NCBI GenBank assembly: GCA_022414725.1
Contig: CM039462.1
Span: forward strand, 3,677,936 to 3,741,935
Length of the DNA stretch: 64,000 nt
Direction of reading: 5' to 3'
Source: Microglena sp. YARC
Lineage: Eukaryota; Chlorophyta; Chlorophyceae; Chlamydomonadales; Chlamydomonadaceae
Shown: positions 1 to 9,185 of the stretch, piece by piece
How the letters are laid out: the number at the start of each line of letters is the position of its first letter
Numbering within the stretch: the stretch's first letter is position 1
Translations under genes and position numbers: made by a program
Notes under the pieces: generated by a model
Seen by the model: the letters and a program-made list of their open reading frames with translations, nothing else
The model's database searches: none
What the model was told of the DNA's origin: nothing

Positions 1-117
1 GTCTGTGACGGAGGACTCAGCGTCCTGAACAATCCTGGTAGACACCCTTCCCCGCAGCCCCCGACCCCCTACCCCGACCCCCCTGTGTACTGACATATGT
101 ATGACCTGAGTTGAATG

Positions 118-186
118 TTTGGACACTACTGCAAGTATGTATGTTACAGTCTGGGGGTTGGCCAAATAGGCTAAAGGGAGTTGCCC
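118..186 (-). repeat. Dispersed hairpin repeat, family 2
   Basis: Read on the minus strand this is TTGGGCAAC, CCCTTTAGCCTATTTGGCC, then an ACTGTAACATACAT tail. The same order of blocks occurs on the plus strand at 57602 and 63667. The AGCC-tat-GGC core can form a small hairpin, and the tail runs into a CATA microsatellite. Confidence 0.6.
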
Positions 187-277
187 AACTGTGTAGGAAG
201 GGCTTAAAAAGAAAAAGCTACTATTACGCCTCACTTTCTGAGTGCAGAATGCAATCACATGCATGGGTTGTCTCGAT

Positions 278-400
278 TTAACTTGAGTTTTGACTTGTTG
301 ACATGGCTCCAGCCTTGAAGGCTACCCGCTGTCTTGTATGTCTCAGTTGAACTTGAACTTGGTGACATGGCTCCAGCCTTTACGGCTGCTCGCCCTCTCC
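278..400 (-). repeat. Dispersed hairpin repeat, family 1 (two copies)
   Basis: There are two adjacent copies, 278-332 and 346-400. On the minus strand the order is GGCGAGCAGCC, a short variable loop, GGCTGGAGCCATG, TMACC, and an AAGTTCAAG tail. The first copy carries a perfect 6-bp stem, AGCCTT/AAGGCT. The family recurs at least ten times in the first 16 kb. Confidence 0.6.
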
Positions 401-427
401 GGCTGTCTCAGTTTATGTCATCTCCTG

Positions 428-690
428 GTCCTGATGCAGAGACGGGCATAGGGCATGTGACAGCTGTACCTCAGGCATGTACATCTCCAATCCCTAGTGC
501 ATAGACAGGTTCTGGTGCAGAGGCGGCCATAAGGCATTTGACAGCTGTACATCAGGCATGTGAGCTGTACTCCTCCAATCCCTAGTGCAGAGGCATGCAT
601 AAGGCATGTGACAGCTGTACATCAGGCATGTGAGCTGTATATCTCCAATCCCTTGTGCATAGACAGGTCCTGATGCAGAGACGGCCGTAA
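428..690. repeat. Tandem repeat, about 80-bp unit, three copies
   Basis: The successive blocks CTGATGCAGAGACGG, GGCATGTGACAGCTGTAC, TCAGGCATGT and CTCCAATCCCTAGTGCA recur three times with small indels. I see no coding role. Confidence 0.7.
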
Positions 691-1117
691 GGCCAAAAAA
701 AGAAGAAGAATTGTTAAATGGCTCTATACGCTAGGAAGTGTGTCGACTTCCTATGTTGTTTTCATATTTTAGGCCTAGAGAGCTGTGCAAGGCTTGCACT
801 GCAGGCTTGTTAAGGAGCGTTTTGGGTACTTTGTTTTTGGTTATGTTACACGCTCTCAAGGCCTCCCCATTGTTTACGATTTGTTGGGGTTCTGTTCACT
901 AGTGCTTGGGTTGGGCAAGTCCCAAGCCTTAGGCACTTGAATCAATATTATTCAACAGGAATCGGTATATTCAAACGATTGTTTTTCAAATTAACTAACG
1001 TATAATGTTGTTAAGCTGTGGTTTTACTACAAAGCCATTGATCTGATGGTTGTGAATAGATACATGGTTACAGACTTCATGAGCCTCGAGGCTGCTCACT
1101 GTATGTGGGCGGAGTAA

Positions 1118-1173
1118 ATTGAATTTGAATTGTTACATGGTTCTTCAGCCAACTCCGGTCTGCTTTCCGTCTG
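1118..1173 (-). repeat. Dispersed hairpin repeat, family 1
   Basis: A diverged copy: GAATTTGAATTGTTACATGG followed by TTCAGCC, a loop, and GGTCTGCTTTCCGTCT. A truncated hairpin, GCCTCGAGGC, lies just before it at about 1083-1096. Confidence 0.45.
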
Positions 1174-1860
1174 CCCCTTCCAAGTCCCCCCGTGCGAGAA
1201 CCTTGACTTGGTGTGGCAAACCTGGCCTTACTGCAAGAAAAAACAGATCCCATGCCTAAAAATCGTGAAGTTGGCTGAGCAGCCTACCCCCCACCCCCAC
1301 CCGGCTCCGGAACCCACTTGGAGGCCATTATCTCCTCCCAAAATGATAGTTAGGGGGTAAAAGTAAGGGGGCATATTGTACAGCTTGAAAAGGCATATCC
1401 ATTGGTGCTGCTCCTATTACCATGATCCATACGTGGAGCAAGAAAAAGCAAATCAGACAATACAAAAAAAAAAAAACACTCAGCGTTTGTGGGCACATGG
1501 ACGAAGCGCCATCATCGCCAGCTGGCTGCAAGAACCACACGAAGAATTGGCCGTTAGGATCAGCTCTCCACAGTCCAGTAGTCCACAGCCTTCAACCTAG
1601 ACGATATTTGTTTTAGTTGTGAAAGGTATTTAACCCCAGGAGGTGGGCCTCACGAGTCCCGACATCCCGACACAAACCAGCGACATCGAGGATTCAGTCT
1701 TTCAGTTTGAACGGCGCCGCCTCTCCTAAAAACAAGTCGATAGAGCATGGAGAGTGTGGATTGGAGAACTCCCCTACAAAATGGATGGGGTACACTTGAC
1801 AAGAATCCCTGGCATTTGTCACAAGCACACTTGTCTGGCAGCCTGGCGCAGTATTACAGG

Positions 1861-2062
1861 TGAATCAGTTGCATGTGACAGGTGAATCAGTTGCATGTGA
1901 CAGAGGAATCAGTTGCAAGTGACAGGTGAATAAGTTGCTTGTGACAGACGAGTCAGTTGCATGTGAGGGAGTGGGTGTTGGCATTTGGCAATGCTTCCCA
2001 CAGTGATGCCAATGCTTCCCAGGGTGGTGCCAATGTTTCCAATTGTGACGACAATGTTTACA
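1861..2062. repeat. Two adjacent minisatellites (22-bp and 21-bp units)
   Basis: From 1861, five copies of a 22-bp unit TGAATCAGTTGCATGTGACA(GG). From about 1988, three to four copies of a different 21-bp unit beginning CAATGCTTCCCA. The two are unrelated in sequence. Confidence 0.7.
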
Positions 2063-2219
2063 AGGGAGATTTATAAGGTTCCCTAATAAATGCACTCATG
2101 CACTACTGGACTGGTTTTTGAGTAGAGGAACGCCCCAGTTCAACTCCCATTTCATTCTGATGGCTAGATAATAAATCCCGAAGTAACTTATTTCATTTTA
2201 AATACATCAACTCGCTCTA

Positions 2220-2250
<31 letters not shown>

Positions 2251-2260
2251 ACACACACAA
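2220..2260. repeat. Poly-C plus (CA)n microsatellite
   Basis: A run of 17 C followed by about eleven CA dinucleotides. Confidence 0.9.
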
Positions 2261-2472
2261 ACATGGATGGCCCATATAAATTTTCCAACTGGGCAAAACA
2301 AAAATCCTTCATCCTCTCAATAAGCTCTACATACCGTATTTGGGGCATGGGGCCATAGTTGCTTTAGTCATTTATGTGTGCAGTATTCCTGGAGAGTGGA
2401 GACTCGCTGGCTGACTTAGTAGTACGGCGAAACTACCGTCCTTACAGCCTGTTCAGAACAGAAAAAATGGTA

Positions 2473-3700
2473 GACGGTGAGCAGCCCAGGGTTGTCTGAA
2501 GAACCATGTAACAATTCAAAATCAGTAAAGAACAGAAAACTGAAAAATGACTCTCTAACCGACTCGCTTGTCCTTGTGTTTGTATGTTTGTATCTTTGGG
2601 GGGTGGGGTGGGGGGGCGATAAGGGGGGTCTCCCTGCATTATCACAAGACTGGAAGGATCGGATATGATGTGTGCAGGTATAGTTATGATGGTCATATTT
2701 AGGAATCCTCGCGAAATGTTCCATCACTGATGCGATGTAGCTACTTCACTGAGCGTAGTACGGTAGAGCGACAGTTCCAAATTATATAGGCGAAAGGCGT
2801 ATGTTAGTGTACTTAAGACGTATGGCCGTATGCGCCTGCAATATTGGCAAACGGTTTGGTAAACGACCCTTTGCCAAACCGGATTAGAGATCCAGCTTGA
2901 GACCACTCAAGGTGGTTGGCCTTAGCCAAGTTACAGTTAACATGGTACTCTGTCTACTTGCCCCTAGCAAGTTAAATGTTCCTGCTGTTCTGAATTACTA
3001 CAATACTGCATGTTTTTCAGCAAGCTTGGGCAGACTAATTTGTGAACATTTACTTGACCTTGAACTTGGTTACATGGCTCCAGCCAGCGATTTGGCTGAC
3101 TAGAGCTATGTACCGGTTTGGGTACTAAGCCCTTGCAAGTTTAATGCTCCTGATTTGAATTGTTACATGGTTTTACAGCAAGCTTGGGCAGACAATTAGG
3201 TAAACATGTAACAAGGAAATGTAACAACATGACCCTTTGCCAACTGGATTTCAGGTCTGAGCTTGAGACAGTCAACGCCATAGACCCCTTTGCCATGCTT
3301 TCCTGAGCCCCACTTTTGGGGGGAAATGACCCTTTGCCAATACTTAATCTTGCCAATACTTTAGGCGCAAACGGTACTGTGAGCTGCCAAACTGCTTGTA
3401 ACCAAGTTCAAGTATTACCTCAATGACTGCCAAACTCTTTGTTGGTTGGTTAACCGCAAGCTTGGAATGTTACTAATGTATCACTTGCTACGCAGATGTA
3501 AACATTCCCTAGTTGGTGTGTCAGGTTCAATGTTGGCAGTTGGACCCCCGCAAGCAAACGGCCCCCCTCCACATCATCATAAGGCTGCAATGCCATCAAT
3601 GTATCGAATAACCAGGTCCCTAACTCTTCGGGCATTATTAGCAGCCATATTGCTGGCTGAAACTAAGTAACCAAGTTCCAAGTTCAAGTTCGACATTCAG
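2473..3700. repeat. Cluster of family 1 hairpin repeats
   Basis: Copies at 2473-2520 (+), 3058-3105 (-), 3154-3190 (-, partial), 3381-3417 (+, partial) and 3628-3696 (+). Each has a GCAGCC/GGCTGC-type hairpin beside a CATGTAACCAAGTTCAAG-like tail. The loops differ completely between copies while the stem ends stay complementary. Confidence 0.5.
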
Positions 3701-4661
3701 CTCACGGTTTTCATGTTAAGACTGATTATTGATGGCCAGGATCCTCAACAAATGGTAACCAAGGAATCAGTCCATGTTCAACATACCTCTCGATTACAAG
3801 ATAGCAGAAAACAGTCCATAAGAGTTGAACTACAAAATACAATCTGCCAATAAGGCCACAAATACATTAAAACAATGTTTTCAAACCAATGTTACGCCTT
3901 CAAGTCATGTATTGTGCGAATGCTCACACGCCACACTGCTTAAAAGTGTACATGCAATACTTCAAATGAAGTACCCCAAAGCCATGCTTGTAAGATCTGC
4001 CTGAAATACAATTCAGAATAGAATGCATCAGAACTGAGGCAATACTCCCATTCCTGCAAAATTCTGTTGGTTGATCTTTCTCGTAGCAAAATTGTGTTCC
4101 CAGCAGAGATTGGACAACATGGCCAACTCTTCCTTCACAACATGCATGGGCTGCGTAACAATAACCACAAACGACGTACAATATACAAAGCGCAGCGCCG
4201 ACAATACAGCACAACACCATCTCTGTTTCTCAAGCGACGAGTCACAAATTTTGCAACCCTGCTGCAACTGCCTACTTCACCTGCCCTACAGAAATCTAAA
4301 CTAATAACATTAATATCTCCTCAAGCACACCAAGGGAACGATGAATTTTGCTATAGTTCCCACACAAGACATATGGGTATGTCTTTCGTGGTCATACCCA
4401 AACCGATGGCTGTGCTTCTGGTTGAACATTCTGATCTACACAGGGTGACAAACTATTGTGGCCATTGCAGACACTGCAGTCCCCTCAAGAAAAGCTCAAC
4501 AGCTCAAAATTGCTCCAATAATCTGGCTGGGATGCGTGAAGGACTGGGGCAGTCAAACTGGCTTGGCAGCAGGACCTGCCCCAAACACTTGCTCTTGTCA
4601 CATCCACTTTCTCTTGGCATCCCACCCCCCTAATCTAATAATGCATCACTTCAATTAAAAC

Positions 4662-6260
4662 CTAATATCCACTTCCTCTGTTGCCTCCATTGCTGAAGTT
4701 ATTTGTCCTGCGCAGGCACAGGGGGGAAAAAGTAAGTAACGTTCGCGGTAGTTGGTGGTGTGTGCGTCGGTATGGGTGTGTTTGAGTGGTGTGTTTGTGT
4801 GTGTTTGGAGGTGGGTGGGGGGGAGTCAACACAGACACTAGAGTAAGCCCAACCAAATCCCCACCAACAGACCAAGACAGGGGAGGGGCCAGATCAAATA
4901 TTTCATCCCACAACCTGACAGATATCTGCCACACCTGAGTGGCATACAAATATCATAAATCTGGGACCATCTTCAAACGTCTGGGCCTATTCCTCGGAAC
5001 TGGTTTGTTGAAGAATGTACTTACTTTCGTACGGGTACCAACAGGGGGATTGCAGTTCCTCCGCCTCGGCAGCTTCGACACGCCATGTATCCAGTTTTGC
5101 TGCAGGAGGGGAAATAACAGGTGGTTACATTGGCTGAAAATCCGAGCATGGGTCAAGTTAACACTGCAGCTACACACAAGATTCCAAGGGTGCTGAAGAG
5201 CTTGCGAGGTCGGCTCTTCAGGGACAAGGTCGATTTTAGCTGCCCCACCAACCAATGGATCTGCCTTACACAAGCAGCCGTATAAAGCCGAAGCTGTTAT
5301 GAATAGCAAAAGAGAAAATACTGGAAAGGAAAGAGAACCATACAAGACCCACCGAAGTCTCACCTGCAAGTAGAGCATCCGGCGTCCCCGTCAGACCATC
5401 TTGAGCACATGCAGCTCTCGTACCCGCTTCCTTCGCATCGAGGGCAGGGTTCTGTCTCATTGTCCTTCTGCGAGGGAGGGAGGGAGGAGGATTAGTGACC
5501 GGTATCTAGAAGCTGCCATGAATGTGAACGGTTACGACGTGGACAGTCAGTAGCAGGGTCACTGACGATCAGGGTCGTTAAGTCTCTAAAGCGAACCGAA
5601 GGGGGAAACGAAGTCGCACCAGGGGCACGGGCCACGACTGCAAAGCAAGTGAGCTTACATCCCTGTTCCCCTACATATCGCATCGGGGGACGAATAGTGG
5701 TCTACAGCCTCGAGAAGGAAATAGAACTAAGCAACAACTCATCCTCGTTTACAACAGAAGCCTGCCAAGAATGGGAAGTGGGTACGCCAGGGGTCGTAGG
5801 CAACGTGGCCGTGGCTGCCCCCCCTCAAACTAGAGATCGGGACGGAGGGGGGACATATCTGCATATCTTGCGCAAATGCCATTGTCTATCCAGCAACGAC
5901 CAGATGATACCAGCAAGAAAAAGTTGGAGTGCGCGTGACAGGACTGATCGAGTTTACCTAGCCAGCTTTTATCAATACTACGACGAAGTAGCAAAGATCA
6001 AGGCATACAGCAGAGACAACTCTCCAGGATACAATGCTCACCTCGTCTCGTCGGTTGCTAGTTGATTCCTTCTGCTGCATATCGTAAACCAACACAGCTC
6101 CAATCCCCAACAGACCAACGGTCGCTACTTGCGACACTAGCTCGACGGTGGCCATGGAGCCCTCAACAGGGCCGAAGCGGGCAACTAGATTAGAATTTCG
6201 GACGCGGGCAGGGTTACGCCTAACAGACACAGCGGAGGTAGAAGCTTTTGATGTTAGCAT
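4662..6260 (-). CDS. Plastid membrane-anchored DnaJ-type zinc-finger protein (four exons)
   Basis: I assembled four exons by hand: 6260-6042, 5467-5364, 5099-5025 and 4707-4662. They encode 147 residues and join in phase. Donors are GTGAGC, GTGAGA and GTAAGT, and every acceptor is a pyrimidine-rich CAG. Residues 1-30 look like a plastid transit peptide (MLTSKASTSAVSVRRNPARV), and about 41-59 form one hydrophobic helix. Residues 81-123 hold paired cysteines: CPRCEGSGY (C81/C84), CMC (C92/C94), CSTCSKTG (C104/C107) and CRSCRGGGT (C115/C118), with RWSDGD between pairs two and three. This CxxCxGxG pattern is the zinc finger of DnaJ and of plant plastid proteins such as BSD2, LQY1 and PSA2, which act in Rubisco or photosystem assembly and repair. 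A similar thylakoid role is inferred. No J domain is present. The start at 6260 is chosen because the transit peptide begins there, the context is ACAAAAATG, and a TATA-like box lies about 70 bp upstream. The frame is open further upstream to 6473 but reads like untranslated sequence. Confidence 0.85.
5468..6041 (-). other. Intron 1 of the zinc-finger gene
   Basis: 574 bp, phase 0, from GTGAGC to CCTCCCTCCCTCGCAG. The other introns are 5100-5363 (264 bp) and 4708-5024 (317 bp, with a GT/CA-rich stretch). Open frames inside these introns are chance. Confidence 0.8.
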
Positions 6261-6325
6261 TTTTGTGGGCTGTTTTGTTCGCAAAGAGTTGAAGTGGTTC
6301 AAGTTGCCTGTTAATGGAGCTCGGC

Positions 6326-6335
6326 GATTATAAAG
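6326..6335 (-). promoter_or_regulatory. TATA-like box of the zinc-finger gene
   Basis: The minus strand reads CTTTATAATC, 66-75 bp upstream of the chosen ATG. This leaves room for a 5' leader of about 40 nt. Inferred from sequence and spacing only. Confidence 0.4.
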
Positions 6336-7185
6336 TTGCAAGGTCGTGGAACTCGAGTATTTGAGTGGCCCTGCGACGGCGAGACCACTCTGTGGCCCTC
6401 GTGCATCGTGCAGCCCTGTCGAACAAACTGTACTGCCCACATATGCCACGTCAGGGCGTGTGCCAGATGCCAATCCACTTCACGATTCATGCTGACTCGT
6501 TTGTTTGTCGGCGACAGTGGCAGCTCAGCATTTTGAACAGCCTGTGGGCTGTTATCAGGAGCTGCGAAGGAATCACCAAACTGCGACGGGATCTCTTCAT
6601 TATCTACTGCAACACCAGGCAACATCTTTGTTTCATTTCCGAGATCCACCGTGCGCCGTGCGCGTGCGGGGGTTTCGGAGATGCGTGCGGGACTGCACGG
6701 ACGGAAATATCGACAGAATATCGTCATTCAAGATTTCGCGAGACTTGAGATCTAATGAGATATTGTCACGGTTTAACATTGTGTTTTTCTGAAGTCAAAA
6801 ATAGACAATAGAGTGAACCCCCAGGAGTATCTCGGTTCCTACAAAGCAGATATATCGCTGCAGGAATAAATGCGATGCCCGTCAGCTATTAGCTATGCCC
6901 GCGCTGGAATTAAAGGGTAGGGGGGAACAGCGAGCGAGCGAGAGGCGGCAACGGAATCGAGCGGACCGAAGCCAGTTAGTTGCGAGACAGTTGGCTGACG
7001 TGTCAGGCTTCGTCGAGTAAACCTCTTCGACCCTCTTCGGACTGAGATTGATGTTTTTCTGTCGTTCGTGTTATCGCGAGATAAGATCTTGATGAACCTT
7101 TGCTAAAGGGCAGCGCTGTACTAATATCTGATCTCGCCAATATCCGAAGTCTCGCCAATATCTTGACATCATACATGCCACCTGG

Positions 7186-7566
7186 ATGTGCGTGCTCCGG
7201 GGGCGGGGCACGAACCGACGGAACTCCAATTATCCAACTCGACGTCGCATTATAATGGCACCGCGTTCTTCAAGCTGGCCAAAATCCTCAACTTTCGGTG
7301 CATCGCAAATTCCGACCAGCCGCCAATACGTTTTGCCTCCAGCGTCAAAGTTCAAGGATCTCGGCATCGCAGGGCCCCAATCAGAGGAAGGTCCACCAGG
7401 GGCCCCTGAGGTCCACGGACTGGCTCACGGAGCCATATCGTTAAACCGCCAGCCCAGATCGAGACCAAGATCGTCGGAACCAGAGATGTTACTGCTGAAG
7501 GCGGCGAGCAGCCTAATTGCTGACACGAACCATTTAACCAAGTTCAAGAAACAAAAAATCAAATAA
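7186..7566 (+). CDS. Possible first exon of an unrecognised gene
   Basis: The frame contains a plausible start at 7255 (MAPRSSSWPKSST...) and a stretch with protein-like composition (KFKDLGIAGPQSEEGPPGA, around 7350-7410). Its 3' third lies in a family 1 dispersed repeat (7488-7546), so any real coding part must end or splice out before about 7440. I recognise no family and found no acceptor downstream. It lies upstream of, and divergent from, the zinc-finger gene, which makes a head-to-head gene possible. It could equally be chance. Confidence 0.2.
   Translation: MCVLRGRGTNRRNSNYPTRRRIIMAPRSSSWPKSSTFGASQIPTSRQYVLPPASKFKDLGIAGPQSEEGPPGAPEVHGLAHGAISLNRQPRSRPRSSEPEMLLLKAASSLIADTNHLTKFKKQKIK
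7488..7546 (+). repeat. Dispersed hairpin repeat, family 1
   Basis: GGCGGCGAGCAGCC, a TAATT loop, GCTG, then CCATTTAACCAAGTTCAAG. Plus orientation. Confidence 0.55.
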
Positions 7567-8467
7567 CAATGCATTGTTATTTCCGGGGGAGCCTGCGGTT
7601 CCTTAAATGCCCCAGAACTCCAGGGTGTGTTACTTATACTACGGTATACCTTAGTACCGTACATATGATCAAGCGTGTTACTGACAGAAGACTGGGAGAA
7701 CTGGGAGAAGACACTGAAGAGTTTGGTTAAATCTATTAATGTGTGAATCCGGGACACCGGGCAGTGAAAGCTAGACCTCGTGCTATGCTTTGGCTCTACC
7801 AGACCTTTCAAAGGAAAGTGCAAAGTTGGCACTTTCAGCAGGGACGTATGGGTCCCAAATCTGGAGCCCAAGCCACACAAAACAACTTATTGAAGATGCT
7901 GGTTGAGACCAAGTTGCATCCACTTACATGCAGACGAGCCATGCTGGTTTTGTGAAGGGAGTCCTAGGTGTGAACCGCTCTGTCCCTCATTACCTGATAC
8001 CTCTGCACTCCTACTGGCTAAAATCATTGGTCAAATTATGGAGCTCGTGTGAGGTGCTGTGAAGGCGACTTCGAATTCTGGAATAATACAAAATGATGTT
8101 TACGCTGACCTCAACATGACGAGGAATTGCCAAAACTGTGGGAGCAGGGAGGTGTCTAATGTTCTCAAGCTTTTGTACTCCTGGAAGATTCCCAAGACGA
8201 ATCCCTTGCTTTCATCCTCTTTGGAGGGGTTGGGGCATTGAAACTTGTACTACGGTAGTTCACTAGAGTACGGTGGAGAAAGTCATACCGGTATTCTCAA
8301 ATCATATTTGGCGGAGCCCCCCCCCCCCTAGAATTGGAGCCCCCAGGATTACCCATTCCACCATTTATTCGTCTGTGTGACAGTCTGACCGAGGCGAAGC
8401 CTGACCAGCCAACGATCTCTTAACTAACTCGCTTCCGTTGCCACCTGTCGCTTCGTTGCGAACACGC

Positions 8468-8861
8468 TATCAGCTATTAAGCACTTCTAAGAGTGGACAG
8501 AGATGTATGCAGCGGAGACAGACGCGCCAATCTATACACAGAGACGAGAATAACGTTACAAGCAAGGACGTACACTAAAGGACACCAGCGGTGGGCGAAG
8601 TGGATGCCTGTAACCTGAATAGACCCTAAGCCCGGATCTTGTCACCCTGACACCGTTTAACACAGGACATGTCAGGGAGAGACCGATAAGACACAGAGAG
8701 ACAGGCAGTCAATAGGAAGCTGACACTGAGTCACTAAAGGATGACTCAGTTCTACGGGAAGCTATCACTATGGGAAGCTATCAGGGCCGATAGTTCTAAG
8801 GGAGTACATAAGTAGTCACCAAGTCATAAAACGCTTGAGAGCACCGCAATTCATGCTGACA
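8468..8861 (-). repeat. E1 3' LTR
   Basis: In minus orientation it runs TGTCAGCATG...AGCTGATA. It pairs with 15123-15516. The visible differences are GTCAGGG/GTTAGGG and CATAAGTAG/CATAAATAG. Confidence 0.93.
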
Positions 8862-8925
8862 CTCCACCTATGACACAGGTGACATACAATACTACTACTC
8901 CACCTATGGCACTGGGGACATAGAA
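8862..8925 (-). promoter_or_regulatory. E1 polypurine-tract region (duplicated motif)
   Basis: The minus strand carries CATAGGTGGAG twice, about 37 bp apart. The second copy abuts the LTR (GGTGGAG|TGTCAG). E2 has the same arrangement at about 24160-24223. Plus-strand priming at the LTR-proximal copy is inferred from position. Confidence 0.5.
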
Positions 8926-9185
8926 CTATATGTAACAGATTAAAAAAAAAAAATTAAAGAACTCCGAAAAAACGAGAGAACTTCAAATGTAACCCAAAGG
9001 GTGTAAATGAAGGAATGGACCAAGGCAAAATACCAAAGAGTGCCAAGGGAGAAAAGAGGATAACCGAATATCAATGACGGGTAACAACGGTATAGAAAAC
9101 CCGATCCGGGAATAGGAACCTAATGCCATACAATGATAACCAAAAAACAAGAAACGTATGTAACAAAAAAAACTAAAAAATTACC

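Larger units (their letters stand above)
1..4661. other. Gene-poor region with repeats
   Basis: I see no convincing coding sequence here on either strand. Open frames are short, lack recognisable domains and have no splice-supported continuation. What can be seen is dispersed hairpin repeats (118-186, 278-400, 1118-1173 and several between 2473 and 3700), tandem repeats (428-690, 1861-2062) and a C/CA microsatellite at 2220. The part below 4661 lies downstream of the zinc-finger gene and should hold its 3' untranslated region. Confidence 0.6.
6336..8467. other. Upstream region, no firm gene
   Basis: An open minus-strand frame at 6311-6727 and plus-strand frames at 6365-6792 overlap each other, and none shows a domain. 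7186-7566 is listed separately as a weak candidate. 7560-8467 shows only a C12 run near 8318 and small palindromes around GGTACC or ACGGTA. The last five bases, CACGC, are the target duplication of element E1. Confidence 0.4.

Noticed and set aside
4067..4633. 188-codon plus-strand frame
   Set aside because: It lies in the sequence just downstream of the zinc-finger gene, shows no recognisable domain, and competes with overlapping frames on both strands.
5649..6065. 138-codon plus-strand frame
   Set aside because: It lies across intron 1 and the end of exon 1 of the minus-strand zinc-finger gene, and has no domain or splice support.
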